In this document: positions 9,601-21,598 of the stretch, in pieces
How positions within the stretch are numbered: the first letter of the stretch is position 1
Layout: every line of letters starts with the position of its first letter
Source: Mesostigma viride
Lineage: Eukaryota > Streptophyta > Mesostigmatophyceae > Mesostigmatales > Mesostigmataceae
NCBI GenBank assembly: GCA_009746045.1
Contig: RPFO01001752.1
Span: 1 to 64,000 of the forward strand
Reading direction: 5' to 3'
Length of the DNA stretch: 64,000 nucleotides
Made by a program: the position numbers and the translations under genes
Notes under the pieces: model-generated
Databases searched by the model: none
Told to the model about the DNA's origin: nothing
What the model saw: the letters and a program-made list of their open reading frames with translations, nothing else

Positions 9601-12600
9601 GCCGTTTTCCTCGCCAATTTCCCTCGTCCGGCCCAAACGCCTAGGCCAATTTCAAGCTGAACTTGGCACGCATCGTCGTCGATAGCTACGGAGCTTAGAA
9701 ACTCGGAGTTCTGGACCGTTACGCGCAGGTAACGGCCGTTTTAGTCTGTTTTACTGACTACTACTGTCGTCACGGGGTATTTGTTTGAGTTCCCGTCTTA
9801 GAAGAGTTTGGGTGCCGGACGCTACGCGGTGACAGGCCGCTAGAAAGCCTACGGACGCGATCTGCTGAAAGATTTTGTGGAAACAAATTGTGCGTTCGGA
9901 TTTTTGCGCTACTCGTGTACGGACAACGTTTGCCGGAAGAGTTTGCGGAACAATTGGGCCGACCTAAAAGTAGTATATAAGGGCAACAAGATCGGGGGCT
10001 CCGCCCCCGAACCCCCGCTACTTGGCAGATTCTGTGCCTCAACGGCTTTTTGTGCCTCAACGGCGAGTACCAGCACAGCCGTACACTCCCGCTTACACAG
10101 CCCGCCCACTAGCAAGACAGCCGAACCTGTACGGCCGGCCACAGCCTGTGATTCCATGGATTACGCCACGATTCCATGCAAACTCATGGTGCCGGACGGG
10201 TTGCTGGCCTATTTTGGGAAGCCGGTGGCTGAACCGAACCGCAACTAAACCTGGTATGTCAGCACGTCAGGTCCGTCCGTCAGATTCCTCACTTTTTGCC
10301 AGCAACCGCCAAATACCACTTGAATCGGTCCTCTCCTCGCCGTTTTCCTCGCCAATTTCCCTCGTCCGGCCCAAACGCCTAGGCCAATTTCAAGCTGAAC
10401 TTGGCACGCATCGTCGTCGATAGCTACGGAGCTTAGAAACTCGGAGTTCTGGACCGTTACGCGCAGGTAACGGCCGTTTTAGTCTGTTTTACTGACTACT
10501 ACTGTCGTCACGGGGTATTTGTTTGAGTTCCCGTCTTAGAAGAGTTTGGGTGCCGGACGCTACGCGGTGACAGGCCGCTAGAAAGCCTACGGACGCGATC
10601 TGCTGAAAGATTTTGTGGAAACAAATTGTGCGTTCGGATTTTTGCGCTACTCGTGTACGGACAACGTTTGCCGGAAGAGTTTGCGGAACAATTGGGCCGA
10701 CCTAAAAGTAGTATATAAGGGCAACAAGATCGGGGGCTCCGCCCCCGAACCCCCGCTACTTGGCAGATTCTGTGCCTCAACGGCTTTTTGTGCCTCAACG
10801 GCGAGTACCAGCACAGCCGTACACTCCCGCTTACACAGCCCGCCCACTAGCAAGACAGCCGAACCTGTACGGCCGGCCACAGCCTGTGATTCCATGGATT
10901 ACGCCACGATTCCATGCAAACTCATGGTGCCGGACGGGTTGCTGGCCTATTTTGGGAAGCCGGTGGCTGAACCGAACCGCAACTAAACCTGGTATGTCAG
11001 CACGTCAGGTCCGTCCGTCAGATTCCTCACTTTTTGCCAGCAACCGCCAAATACCACTTGAATCGGTCCTCTCCTCGCCGTTTTCCTCGCCAATTTCCCT
11101 CGTCCGGCCCAAACGCCTAGGCCAATTTCAAGCTGAACTTGGCACGCATCGTCGTCGATAGCTACGGAGCTTAGAAACTCGGAGTTCTGGACCGTTACGC
11201 GCAGGTAACGGCCGTTTTAGTCTGTTTTACTGACTACTACTGTCGTCACGGGGTATTTGTTTGAGTTCCCGTCTTAGAAGAGTTTGGGTGCCGGACGCTA
11301 CGCGGTGACAGGCCGCTAGAAAGCCTACGGACGCGATCTGCTGAAAGATTTTGTGGAAACAAATTGTGCGTTCGGATTTTTGCGCTACTCGTGTACGGAC
11401 AACGTTTGCCGGAAGAGTTTGCGGAACAATTGGGCCGACCTAAAAGTAGTATATAAGGGCAACAAGATCGGGGGCTCCGCCCCCGAACCCCCGCTACTTG
11501 GCAGATTCTGTGCCTCAACGGCTTTTTGTGCCTCAACGGCGAGTACCAGCACAGCCGTACACTCCCGCTTACACAGCCCGCCCACTAGCAAGACAGCCGA
11601 ACCTGTACGGCCGGCCACAGCCTGTGATTCCATGGATTACGCCACGATTCCATGCAAACTCATGGTGCCGGACGGGTTGCTGGCCTATTTTGGGAAGCCG
11701 GTGGCTGAACCGAACCGCAACTAAACCTGGTATGTCAGCACGTCAGGTCCGTCCGTCAGATTCCTCACTTTTTGCCAGCAACCGCCAAATACCACTTGAA
11801 TCGGTCCTCTCCTCGCCGTTTTCCTCGCCAATTTCCCTCGTCCGGCCCAAACGCCTAGGCCAATTTCAAGCTGAACTTGGCACGCATCGTCGTCGATAGC
11901 TACGGAGCTTAGAAACTCGGAGTTCTGGACCGTTACGCGCAGGTAACGGCCGTTTTAGTCTGTTTTACTGACTACTACTGTCGTCACGGGGTATTTGTTT
12001 GAGTTCCCGTCTTAGAAGAGTTTGGGTGCCGGACGCTACGCGGTGACAGGCCGCTAGAAAGCCTACGGACGCGATCTGCTGAAAGATTTTGTGGAAACAA
12101 ATTGTGCGTTCGGATTTTTGCGCTACTCGTGTACGGACAACGTTTGCCGGAAGAGTTTGCGGAACAATTGGGCCGACCTAAAAGTAGTATAAAGGGCAAC
12201 AAGATCGGGGGCTCCGCCCCCGAACCCCCGCTACTTGGCAGATTCTGTGCCTCAACGGCTTTTTGTGCCTCAACGGCGAGTACCAGCACAGCCGTACACT
12301 CCCGCTTACACAGCCCGCCCACTAGCAAGACAGCCGAACCTGTACGGCCGGCCACAGCCTGTGATTCCATGGATTACGCCACGATTCCATGCAAACTCAT
12401 GGTGCCGGACGGGTTGCTGGCCTATTTTGGGAAGCCGGTGGCTGAACCGAACCGCAACTAAACCTGGTATGTCAGCACGTCAGGTCCGTCCGTCAGATTC
12501 CTCACTTTTTGCCAGCAACCGCCAAATACCACTTGAATCGGTCCTCTCCTCGCCGTTTTCCTCGCCAATTTCCCTCGTCCGGCCCAAACGCCTAGGCCAA

Positions 12601-15600
12601 TTTCAAGCTGAACTTGGCACGCATCGTCGTCGATAGCTACGGAGCTTAGAAACTCGGAGTTCTGGACCGTTACGCGCAGGTAACGGCCGTTTTAGTCTGT
12701 TTTACTGACTACTACTGTCGTCACGGGGTATTTGTTTGAGTTCCCGTCTTAGAAGAGTTTGGGTGCCGGACGCTACGCGGTGACAGGCCGCTAGAAAGCC
12801 TACGGACGCGATCTGCTGAAAGATTTTGTGGAAACAAATTGTGCGTTCGGATTTTTGCGCTACTCGTGTACGGACAACGTTTGCCGGAAGAGTTTGCGGA
12901 ACAATTGGCGACCTAAGTAGTATAAAGGGCAACAAGATCGGGGGCTCCGCCCCCGAACCCCCGCTACTTGGCAGATTCTGTGCCTCAACGGCTTTTTGTG
13001 CCTCAACGGCGAGTACCAGCACAGCCGTACACTCCCGCTTACACAGCCCGCCCACTAGCAAGACAGCCGAACCTGTACGGCCGGCCACAGCCTGTGATTC
13101 CATGGATTACGCCACGATTCCATGCAAACTCATGGTGCCGGACGGGTTGCTGGCCTATTTTGGGAAGCCGGTGGCTGAACCGAACCGCAACTAAACCTGG
13201 TATGTCAGCACGTCAGGTCCGTCCGTCAGATTCCTCACTTTTTGCCAGCAACCGCCAAATACCACTTGAATCGGTCCTCTCCTCGCCGTTTTCCTCGCCA
13301 ATTTCCCTCGTCCGGCCCAAACGCCTAGGCCAATTTCAAGCTGAACTTGGCACGCATCGTCGTCGATAGCTACGGAGCTTAGAAACTCGGAGTTCTGGAC
13401 CGTTACGCGCAGGTAACGGCCGTTTTAGTCTGTTTTACTGACTACTACTGTCGTCACGGGGTATTTGTTTGAGTTCCCGTCTTAGAAGAGTTTGGGTGCC
13501 GGACGCTACGCGGTGACAGGCCGCTAGAAAGCCTACGGACGCGATCTGCTGAAAGATTTTGTGGAAACAAATTGTGCGTTCGGATTTTTGCGCTACTCGT
13601 GTACGGACAACGTTTGCCGGAAGAGTTTGCGGAACAATTGGCGACCTAAAAGTAGTATATAAGGGCAACAAGATCGGGGGCTCCGCCCCCGAACCCCCGC
13701 TACTTGGCAGATTCTGTGCCTCAACGGCTTTTTGTGCCTCAACGGCGAGTACCAGCACAGCCGTACACTCCCGCTTACACAGCCCGCCCACTAGCAAGAC
13801 AGCCGAACCTGTACGGCCGGCCACAGCCTGTGATTCCATGGATTACGCCACGATTCCATGCAAACTCATGGTGCCGGACGGGTTGCTGGCCTATTTTGGG
13901 AAGCCGGTGGCTGAACCGAACCGCAACTAAACCTGGTATGTCAGCACGTCAGGTCCGTCCGTCAGATTCCTCACTTTTTGCCAGCAACCGCCAAATACCA
14001 CTTGAATCGGTCCTCTCCTCGCCGTTTTCCTCGCCAATTTCCCTCGTCCGGCCCAAACGCCTAGGCCAATTTCAAGCTGAACTTGGCACGCATCGTCGTC
14101 GATAGCTACGGAGCTTAGAAACTCGGAGTTCTGGACCGTTACGCGCAGGTAACGGCCGTTTTAGTCTGTTTTACTGACTACTACTGTCGTCACGGGGTAT
14201 TTGTTTGAGTTCCCGTCTTAGAAGAGTTTGGGTGCCGGACGCTACGCGGTGACAGGCCGCTAGAAAGCCTACGGACGCGATCTGCTGAAAGATTTTGTGG
14301 AAACAAATTGTGCGTTCGGATTTTTGCGCTACTCGTGTACGGACAACGTTTGCCGGAAGAGTTTGCGGAACAATTGGCGACCATAATCGTAGTATAAAGG
14401 GCAACAAGATCGGGGGCTCCGCCCCCGAACCCCCGCTACTTGGCAGATTCTGTGCCTCAACGGCTTTTTGTGCCTCAACGGCGAGTACCAGCACAGCCGT
14501 ACACTCCCGCTTACACAGCCCGCCCACTAGCAAGACAGCCGAACCTGTACGGCCGGCCACAGCCTGTGATTCCATGGATTACGCCACGATTCCATGCAAA
14601 CTCATGGTGCCGGACGGGTTGCTGGCCTATTTTGGGAAGCCGGTGGCTGAACCGAACCGCAACTAAACCTGGTATGTCAGCACGTCAGGTCCGTCCGTCA
14701 GATTCCTCACTTTTTGCCAGCAACCGCCAAATACCACTTGAATCGGTCCTCTCCTCGCCGTTTTCCTCGCCAATTTCCCTCGTCCGGCCCAAACGCCTAG
14801 GCCAATTTCAAGCTGAACTTGGCACGCATCGTCGTCGATAGCTACGGAGCTTAGAAACTCGGAGTTCTGGACCGTTACGCGCAGGTAACGGCCGTTTTAG
14901 TCTGTTTTACTGACTACTACTGTCGTCACGGGGTATTTGTTTGAGTTCCCGTCTTAGAAGAGTTTGGGTGCCGGACGCTACGCGGTGACAGGCCGCTAGA
15001 AAGCCTACGGACGCGATCTGCTGAAAGATTTTGTGGAAACAAATTGTGCGTTCGGATTTTTGCGCTACTCGTGTACGGACAACGTTTGCCGGAAGAGTTT
15101 GCGGAACAATTGGCGACCATAATCGTAGTATAAAGGGCAACAAGATCGGGGGCTCCGCCCCCGAACCCCCGCTACTTGGCAGATTCTGTGCCTCAACGGC
15201 TTTTTGTGCCTCAACGGCGAGTACCAGCACAGCCGTACACTCCCGCTTACACAGCCCGCCCACTAGCAAGACAGCCGAACCTGTACGGCCGGCCACAGCC
15301 TGTGATTCCATGGATTACGCCACGATTCCATGCAAACTCATGGTGCCGGACGGGTTGCTGGCCTATTTTGGGAAGCCGGTGGCTGAACCGAACCGCAACT
15401 AAACCTGGTATGTCAGCACGTCAGGTCCGTCCGTCAGATTCCTCACTTTTTGCCAGCAACCGCCAAATACCACTTGAATCGGTCCTCTCCTCGCCGTTTT
15501 CCTCGCCAATTTCCCTCGTCCGGCCCAAACGCCTAGGCCAATTTCAAGCTGAACTTGGCACGCATCGTCGTCGATAGCTACGGAGCTTAGAAACTCGGAG

Positions 15601-18600
15601 TTCTGGACCGTTACGCGCAGGTAACGGCCGTTTTAGTCTGTTTTACTGACTACTACTGTCGTCACGGGGTATTTGTTTGAGTTCCCGTCTTAGAAGAGTT
15701 TGGGTGCCGGACGCTACGCGGTGACAGGCCGCTAGAAAGCCTACGGACGCGATCTGCTGAAAGATTTTGTGGAAACAAATTGTGCGTTCGGATTTTTGCG
15801 CTACTCGTGTACGGACAACGTTTGCCGGAAGAGTTTGCGGAACAATTGGCGACCATAATCGTAGTATAAAGGGCAACAAGATCGGGGGCTCCGCCCCCGA
15901 ACCCCCGCTACTTGGCAGATTCTGTGCCTCAACGGCTTTTTGTGCCTCAACGGCGAGTACCAGCACAGCCGTACACTCCCGCTTACACAGCCCGCCCACT
16001 AGCAAGACAGCCGAACCTGTACGGCCGGCCACAGCCTGTGATTCCATGGATTACGCCACGATTCCATGCAAACTCATGGTGCCGGACGGGTTGCTGGCCT
16101 ATTTTGGGAAGCCGGTGGCTGAACCGAACCGCAACTAAACCTGGTATGTCAGCACGTCAGGTCCGTCCGTCAGATTCCTCACTTTTTGCCAGCAACCGCC
16201 AAATACCACTTGAATCGGTCCTCTCCTCGCCGTTTTCCTCGCCAATTTCCCTCGTCCGGCCCAAACGCCTAGGCCAATTTCAAGCTGAACTTGGCACGCA
16301 TCGTCGTCGATAGCTACGGAGCTTAGAAACTCGGAGTTCTGGACCGTTACGCGCAGGTAACGGCCGTTTTAGTCTGTTTTACTGACTACTACTGTCGTCA
16401 CGGGGTATTTGTTTGAGTTCCCGTCTTAGAAGAGTTTGGGTGCCGGACGCTACGCGGTGACAGGCCGCTAGAAAGCCTACGGACGCGATCTGCTGAAAGA
16501 TTTTGTGGAAACAAATTGTGCGTTCGGATTTTTGCGCTACTCGTGTACGGACAACGTTTGCCGGAAGAGTTTGCGGAACAATTGGCGACCTAAAAGTAGT
16601 ATAAAGGGCAACAAGATCGGGGGCTCCGCCCCCGAACCCCCGCTACTTGGCAGATTCTGTGCCTCAACGGCTTTTTGTGCCTCAACGGCGAGTACCAGCA
16701 CAGCCGTACACTCCCGCTTACACAGCCCGCCCACTAGCAAGACAGCCGAACCTGTACGGCCGGCCACAGCCTGTGATTCCATGGATTACGCCACGATTCC
16801 ATGCAAACTCATGGTGCCGGACGGGTTGCTGGCCTATTTTGGGAAGCCGGTGGCTGAACCGAACCGCAACTAAACCTGGTATGTCAGCACGTCAGGTCCG
16901 TCCGTCAGATTCCTCACTTTTTGCCAGCAACCGCCAAATACCACTTGAATCGGTCCTCTCCTCGCCGTTTTCCTCGCCAATTTCCCTCGTCCGGCCCAAA
17001 CGCCTAGGCCAATTTCAAGCTGAACTTGGCACGCATCGTCGTCGATAGCTACGGAGCTTAGAAACTCGGAGTTCTGGACCGTTACGCGCAGGTAACGGCC
17101 GTTTTAGTCTGTTTTACTGACTACTACTGTCGTCACGGGGTATTTGTTTGAGTTCCCGTCTTAGAAGAGTTTGGGTGCCGGACGCTACGCGGTGACAGGC
17201 CGCTAGAAAGCCTACGGACGCGATCTGCTGAAAGATTTTGTGGAAACAAATTGTGCGTTCGGATTTTTGCGCTACTCGTGTACGGACAACGTTTGCCGGA
17301 AGAGTTTGCGGAACAATTGGCGGACCATAATCGTAGTATAAAGGGCAACAAGATCGGGGGCTCCGCCCCCGAACCCCCGCTACTTGGCAGATTCTGTGCC
17401 TCAACGGCTTTTTGTGCCTCAACGGCGAGTACCAGCACAGCCGTACACTCCCGCTTACACAGCCCGCCCACTAGCAAGACAGCCGAACCTGTACGGCCGG
17501 CCACAGCCTGTGATTCCATGGATTACGCCACGATTCCATGCAAACTCATGGTGCCGGACGGGTTGCTGGCCTATTTTGGGAAGCCGGTGGCTGAACCGAA
17601 CCGCAACTAAACCTGGTATGTCAGCACGTCAGGTCCGTCCGTCAGATTCCTCACTTTTTGCCAGCAACCGCCAAATACCACTTGAATCGGTCCTCTCCTC
17701 GCCGTTTTCCTCGCCAATTTCCCTCGTCCGGCCCAAACGCCTAGGCCAATTTCAAGCTGAACTTGGCACGCATCGTCGTCGATAGCTACGGAGCTTAGAA
17801 ACTCGGAGTTCTGGACCGTTACGCGCAGGTAACGGCCGTTTTAGTCTGTTTTACTGACTACTACTGTCGTCACGGGGTATTTGTTTGAGTTCCCGTCTTA
17901 GAAGAGTTTGGGTGCCGGACGCTACGCGGTGACAGGCCGCTAGAAAGCCTACGGACGCGATCTGCTGAAAGATTTTGTGGAAACAAATTGTGCGTTCGGA
18001 TTTTTGCGCTACTCGTGTACGGACAACGTTTGCCGGAAGAGTTTGCGGAACAATTGGGCCGACCTAAAAGTAGTATATAAGGGCAACAAGATCGGGGGCT
18101 CCGCCCCCGAACCCCCGCTACTTGGCAGATTCTGTGCCTCAACGGCTTTTTGTGCCTCAACGGCGAGTACCAGCACAGCCGTACACTCCCGCTTACACAG
18201 CCCGCCCACTAGCAAGACAGCCGAACCTGTACGGCCGGCCACAGCCTGTGATTCCATGGATTACGCCACGATTCCATGCAAACTCATGGTGCCGGACGGG
18301 TTGCTGGCCTATTTTGGGAAGCCGGTGGCTGAACCGAACCGCAACTAAACCTGGTATGTCAGCACGTCAGGTCCGTCCGTCAGATTCCTCACTTTTTGCC
18401 AGCAACCGCCAAATACCACTTGAATCGGTCCTCTCCTCGCCGTTTTCCTCGCCAATTTCCCTCGTCCGGCCCAAACGCCTAGGCCAATTTCAAGCTGAAC
18501 TTGGCACGCATCGTCGTCGATAGCTACGGAGCTTAGAAACTCGGAGTTCTGGACCGTTACGCGCAGGTAACGGCCGTTTTAGTCTGTTTTACTGACTACT

Positions 18601-18823
18601 ACTGTCGTCACGGGGTATTTGTTTGAGTTCCCGTCTTAGAAGAGTTTGGGTGCCGGACGCTACGCGGTGACAGGCCGCTAGAAAGCCTACGGACGCGATC
18701 TGCTGAAAGATTTTGTGGAAACAAATTGTGCGTTCGGATTTTTGCGCTACTCGTGTACGGACAACGTTTGCCGGAAGAGTTTGCGGAACAATTGGCGGAC
18801 CATAATCGTAGTATAAAGGGCAA
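6613..18823 (+). repeat. Short tandem array 1: 16 full-length units (720-738 bases) after a partial unit
   Basis: A-modules start (at CAAG) at 7064, 7791, 8529, 9249, 9987, 10725, 11463, 12200, 12933, 13669, 14405, 15141, 15877, 16612, 17349 and 18087. Each unit has a TATA-like box (TATATAAGGG or TATAAAGGG), ACAAG, the GGGGGC-TCC-GCCCCC hairpin, duplicated TGTGCCTCAACGG and, later, an inverted repeat CCGTTAC-GCGCAG-GTAACGG. Most units are almost identical; the first few (7064-9248) are the most diverged. Differences elsewhere cluster just upstream of the TATA-like box. Frames of 120-134 codons are open on both strands but look incidental. The array ends when its last TATA-like box is followed by the B hairpin of the 4.9-kb units. 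Confidence 0.95.
7051..7085 (+). promoter_or_regulatory. Start box plus A-type hairpin (representative of the short repeats)
   Basis: TATATAAGGG (7051-7060) is followed by CAACAAGATC and a hairpin with 6-base stem and TCC loop (7071-7085). The same arrangement, with TATAAAGGG in many units, recurs in every short repeat. The box resembles both a Pol II TATA element and the TATATAAGGG-type core of plant Pol I promoters. Promoter function is inferred from position and conservation only. Confidence 0.4.
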
Positions 18824-19071
18824 CAAGAAAAAAGTGGGGGAGGGGGGGCTATCGCCCCCCCTCCCCGACTTGAGAGGACGTGACTCGCCGCTAGCGGCCC
18901 AGAGGCCGATAGTCGACCTTCTGGGCGCCAACCGCACCGGCCCGCGCGACGCGCCAAGACCCTTCCACGGAGGACGCGCGAGCGGACGATTCCGACCGGG
19001 ACGAACCGCCGCCGTGCGCCACGCGCAACGGACCCTTCCCCGTGAACACCGTGGAAGCTCTCCGACTAGCG

Positions 19072-19260
19072 TGAGATACTTGGAAATTTCGTCACGTTCG
19101 TATCGAAAATGAAATTTCTGACAAATTTGTCAGCTCGGACAGAACCACAATGAATTTCAGCATACCATTCGATACAACAATGATATTTCGGCGTCGGATA
19201 CTTGGAAATTTCGTTACGTTCGTATCGCCAGTGAAATTCTGACAAATTTTATCCTGAACT
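19072..19260 (+). repeat. About 120-base satellite, copies next to the B module
   Basis: GATACTTGGAAATTTCGT recurs at 19074 and 19197 (123 apart), with GAAATTCTGACAAATTT and AATTTCAGCATACCATTCGA between. Further copies lie at 24655-24945 and, degenerate, at 21340-21420; every 4.9-kb unit repeats this set. Confidence 0.85.
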
Positions 19261-19355
19261 ATTTCGCATCATAACATGACTCCGTTGGGAGATCATCATG
19301 TAGCACTGGCTAACATATTCCCTTGCTGGATGGATGGAGGTAGGTGAAGAATTAA

Positions 19356-21092
19356 CCCGTGTTTTTTTAATTAGAACGCGATATATAGCGTTGTAAGCTT
19401 TTTTTAGAACGCGTATAGCACCTAAGGAAAATTTTTTTTCATGGTCATGTATATACTTTCCTGAAAGCCCATAAATCAAAGGATTTTTTGAGCTACTCAG
19501 ACCTACAAAATGCTTATTCATTAGAGAGATACACTGGTTTGAATACAGGGGGGTCTGACCATGACCGCGATTTCTTGACCCTAGGTCACAAGTCATGTGC
19601 TTATTCACAAATGGTTCATGAAAAAAATCTGGCTTCTTGCACGAGCTATGGGCAACATATGCAGGCTCTGTGAAACAAAACTCAGGCCCATTGGGCCACT
19701 GGAGCTATTTTTCATTAGCATCACAATTACAACGCAGTACAACGCAGTGGGAAAAATGAGAGCCCTTCACAACATGACGCAACGACATGAGCCCCATAAA
19801 CGGGGCCATAGTGAGCTTGGAGGGTCAAAACGTTGAAAATAGGTGTTGTATAAGTTATACAGCATCAAACATGCATCAAACATCATGACTGGATGACCTA
19901 ATATGACTGAATCAGGCAGCCATAGCCAAAGCATCATCCACTCTCACAACGTGTTGAGCACATGCCTCGTGGGAACGGAGGTGCTGGGTTTTCATTCCAT
20001 AACGCGTGCAATACTGAAAGAAAGAGGCACGTGAAATGCAAGGCTTGGATAGGTTGAGTGATCCATGAGCTTACATGCAGGCAAAGATGACGCTGGAATG
20101 CATGCTAGCAAATGGTGGCAAGATGCTAACAACACATGATTATACACCATGATTATGGGCACCTAGCTGGTCTTCTTGCACAATCAACGCAGTATAAACC
20201 ATCAACATCCAATCCTCACGATATATGCACGGCTTGACGACGTATACAGCACCTAAATACTGCACAACTGCAACCTGCTATGGCTGACATGCAAGCAACG
20301 TCGAGTAGGATGGCGGTCTTAGAGAGGCTGGGCAGAGGTCGGTAGAAATAAGTGGAAAACTGGCAGAAACTAGGTAGAAACACGATATACTTACGCCTGC
20401 AAGCACTATTGAGCCGGTGGCAGAGGCCATTTCCAGGAAAATACAGCATACCGTAGCAATAGCCACGGTCACGCCTTACGCTATTTGCAGGCACCATCAT
20501 GCCCGGCGCTACCCAATAAAAGTCTGCACAATTCTCGGTTTAGCCGAGAGTCCGGACGTTCGGAATGAATAAACATGTGTTAAGAAGTCGAAACACCATG
20601 GAAATACCAAGCATGGTGCCGCAGCAGACCCGAGTCTTGACGTAATAATATGTATGCCGGTTTCCAGGGTTTCCGCATGAAAGTTGGGTGAGAAACTGGA
20701 AAAAACTACGTTTCCTTTGCCCCAGTACCTCAACAAACTCGTAGAAACCTAATTATCAACCTTTGAACGCATCATCATGGTCGTGCCACCCAACAGCCAC
20801 TGAAATTCGCGCGAAAACTGGCGAGATCTACCTGCCGCCATCGCCGTCGTCTTCACCTTCGTCCCGCGAAAATGCCTGATTTCAGTGGTACATATTTGTT
20901 TGCAGCTGTCACAAAAAAAATACCAAAAATACCAGGATTTTTTCTTGAATTCTATGAGATGTTTCTGACCTATCTTGAAAGTTTCAGACCAAAAATCGCA
21001 TGTTTAATAGGTTTGCCACGTGTCAGATTACAACGCGATACATCGCGTTCTAACCCTACAACGCGATGTATCGCGTTGTAAAAAAACACGGG
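19356..21092. mobile_element. Non-autonomous piggyBac-type DNA transposon (1,737 bases)
   Basis: TTAA direct repeats (19352-19355 and 21093-21096) flank perfect 14-base terminal inverted repeats, CCCGTGTTTTTTTA at the left and its complement at the right. TTAA target duplication and CCC-starting ends are hallmarks of the piggyBac superfamily. U2, U3 and U5 hold the uninterrupted site GAAGAATTAAACC with a single TTAA (for example 25976-25988). Subterminal palindromic copies of AACGCGAT-AC/GT-ATCGCGTT lie near the right end (21031-21080), and a degenerate one near the left. No transposase frame is present, so movement would need a source elsewhere. Confidence 0.9.
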
Positions 21093-21096
21093 TTAA

Positions 21097-21597
21097 ACCT
21101 TTTTGAATGACCTTATTTGTCTAATTGTAATTGCCTAGCACAGTCTACCTAGAGGAGGGCCCTGATTGGCACAATTGTGGCCATGTACGTAATTATGCTA
21201 CATGTCGTACATGATCTCCCCACTAGTCATGTTATAATTTAATTTCATTTTAATGCTAGCATGCCTTGTTGCATGCCCTCAAAGCTAAAATTGTTTATCA
21301 CATGCAGAGAGAGCCCGCACAATGAATTTCAGCGTACCATTCATTAATTAATTATACCATGCGATATACTTTACAGATATTTCGCTGTCAAATACTTCGA
21401 AATTTGGGTACTGCTTTTTGCAAGCCAGCCATAAGGACCAAACACTCCCATGCAAACTCCCATTTTCATCATTAATTAATATTCATTGAGTGGCAATCCT
21501 TTCATTCCTTTGTTCACACATGCACCATCCGTCATTCCCATTATTAAATTGAAAAAATTAAAACATAGCATGACTCCGTGGTGCCCACTATGACTTC
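21097..21597. other. AT-rich spacer before the minisatellite
   Basis: About 500 bases without a gene, holding ATTAATTAATTA runs and one degenerate satellite copy (about 21335-21420). It is the same in U2, U3 and U5 and partly deleted in U4. Confidence 0.6.
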
Positions 21598-21598
21598 A

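Noticed and set aside
6613-18823. Tandem LTRs of a retrotransposon
   Set aside because: A TATA-R-like layout is suggestive, but no TG...CA ends, primer-binding site, reverse transcriptase or integrase sequence is visible.
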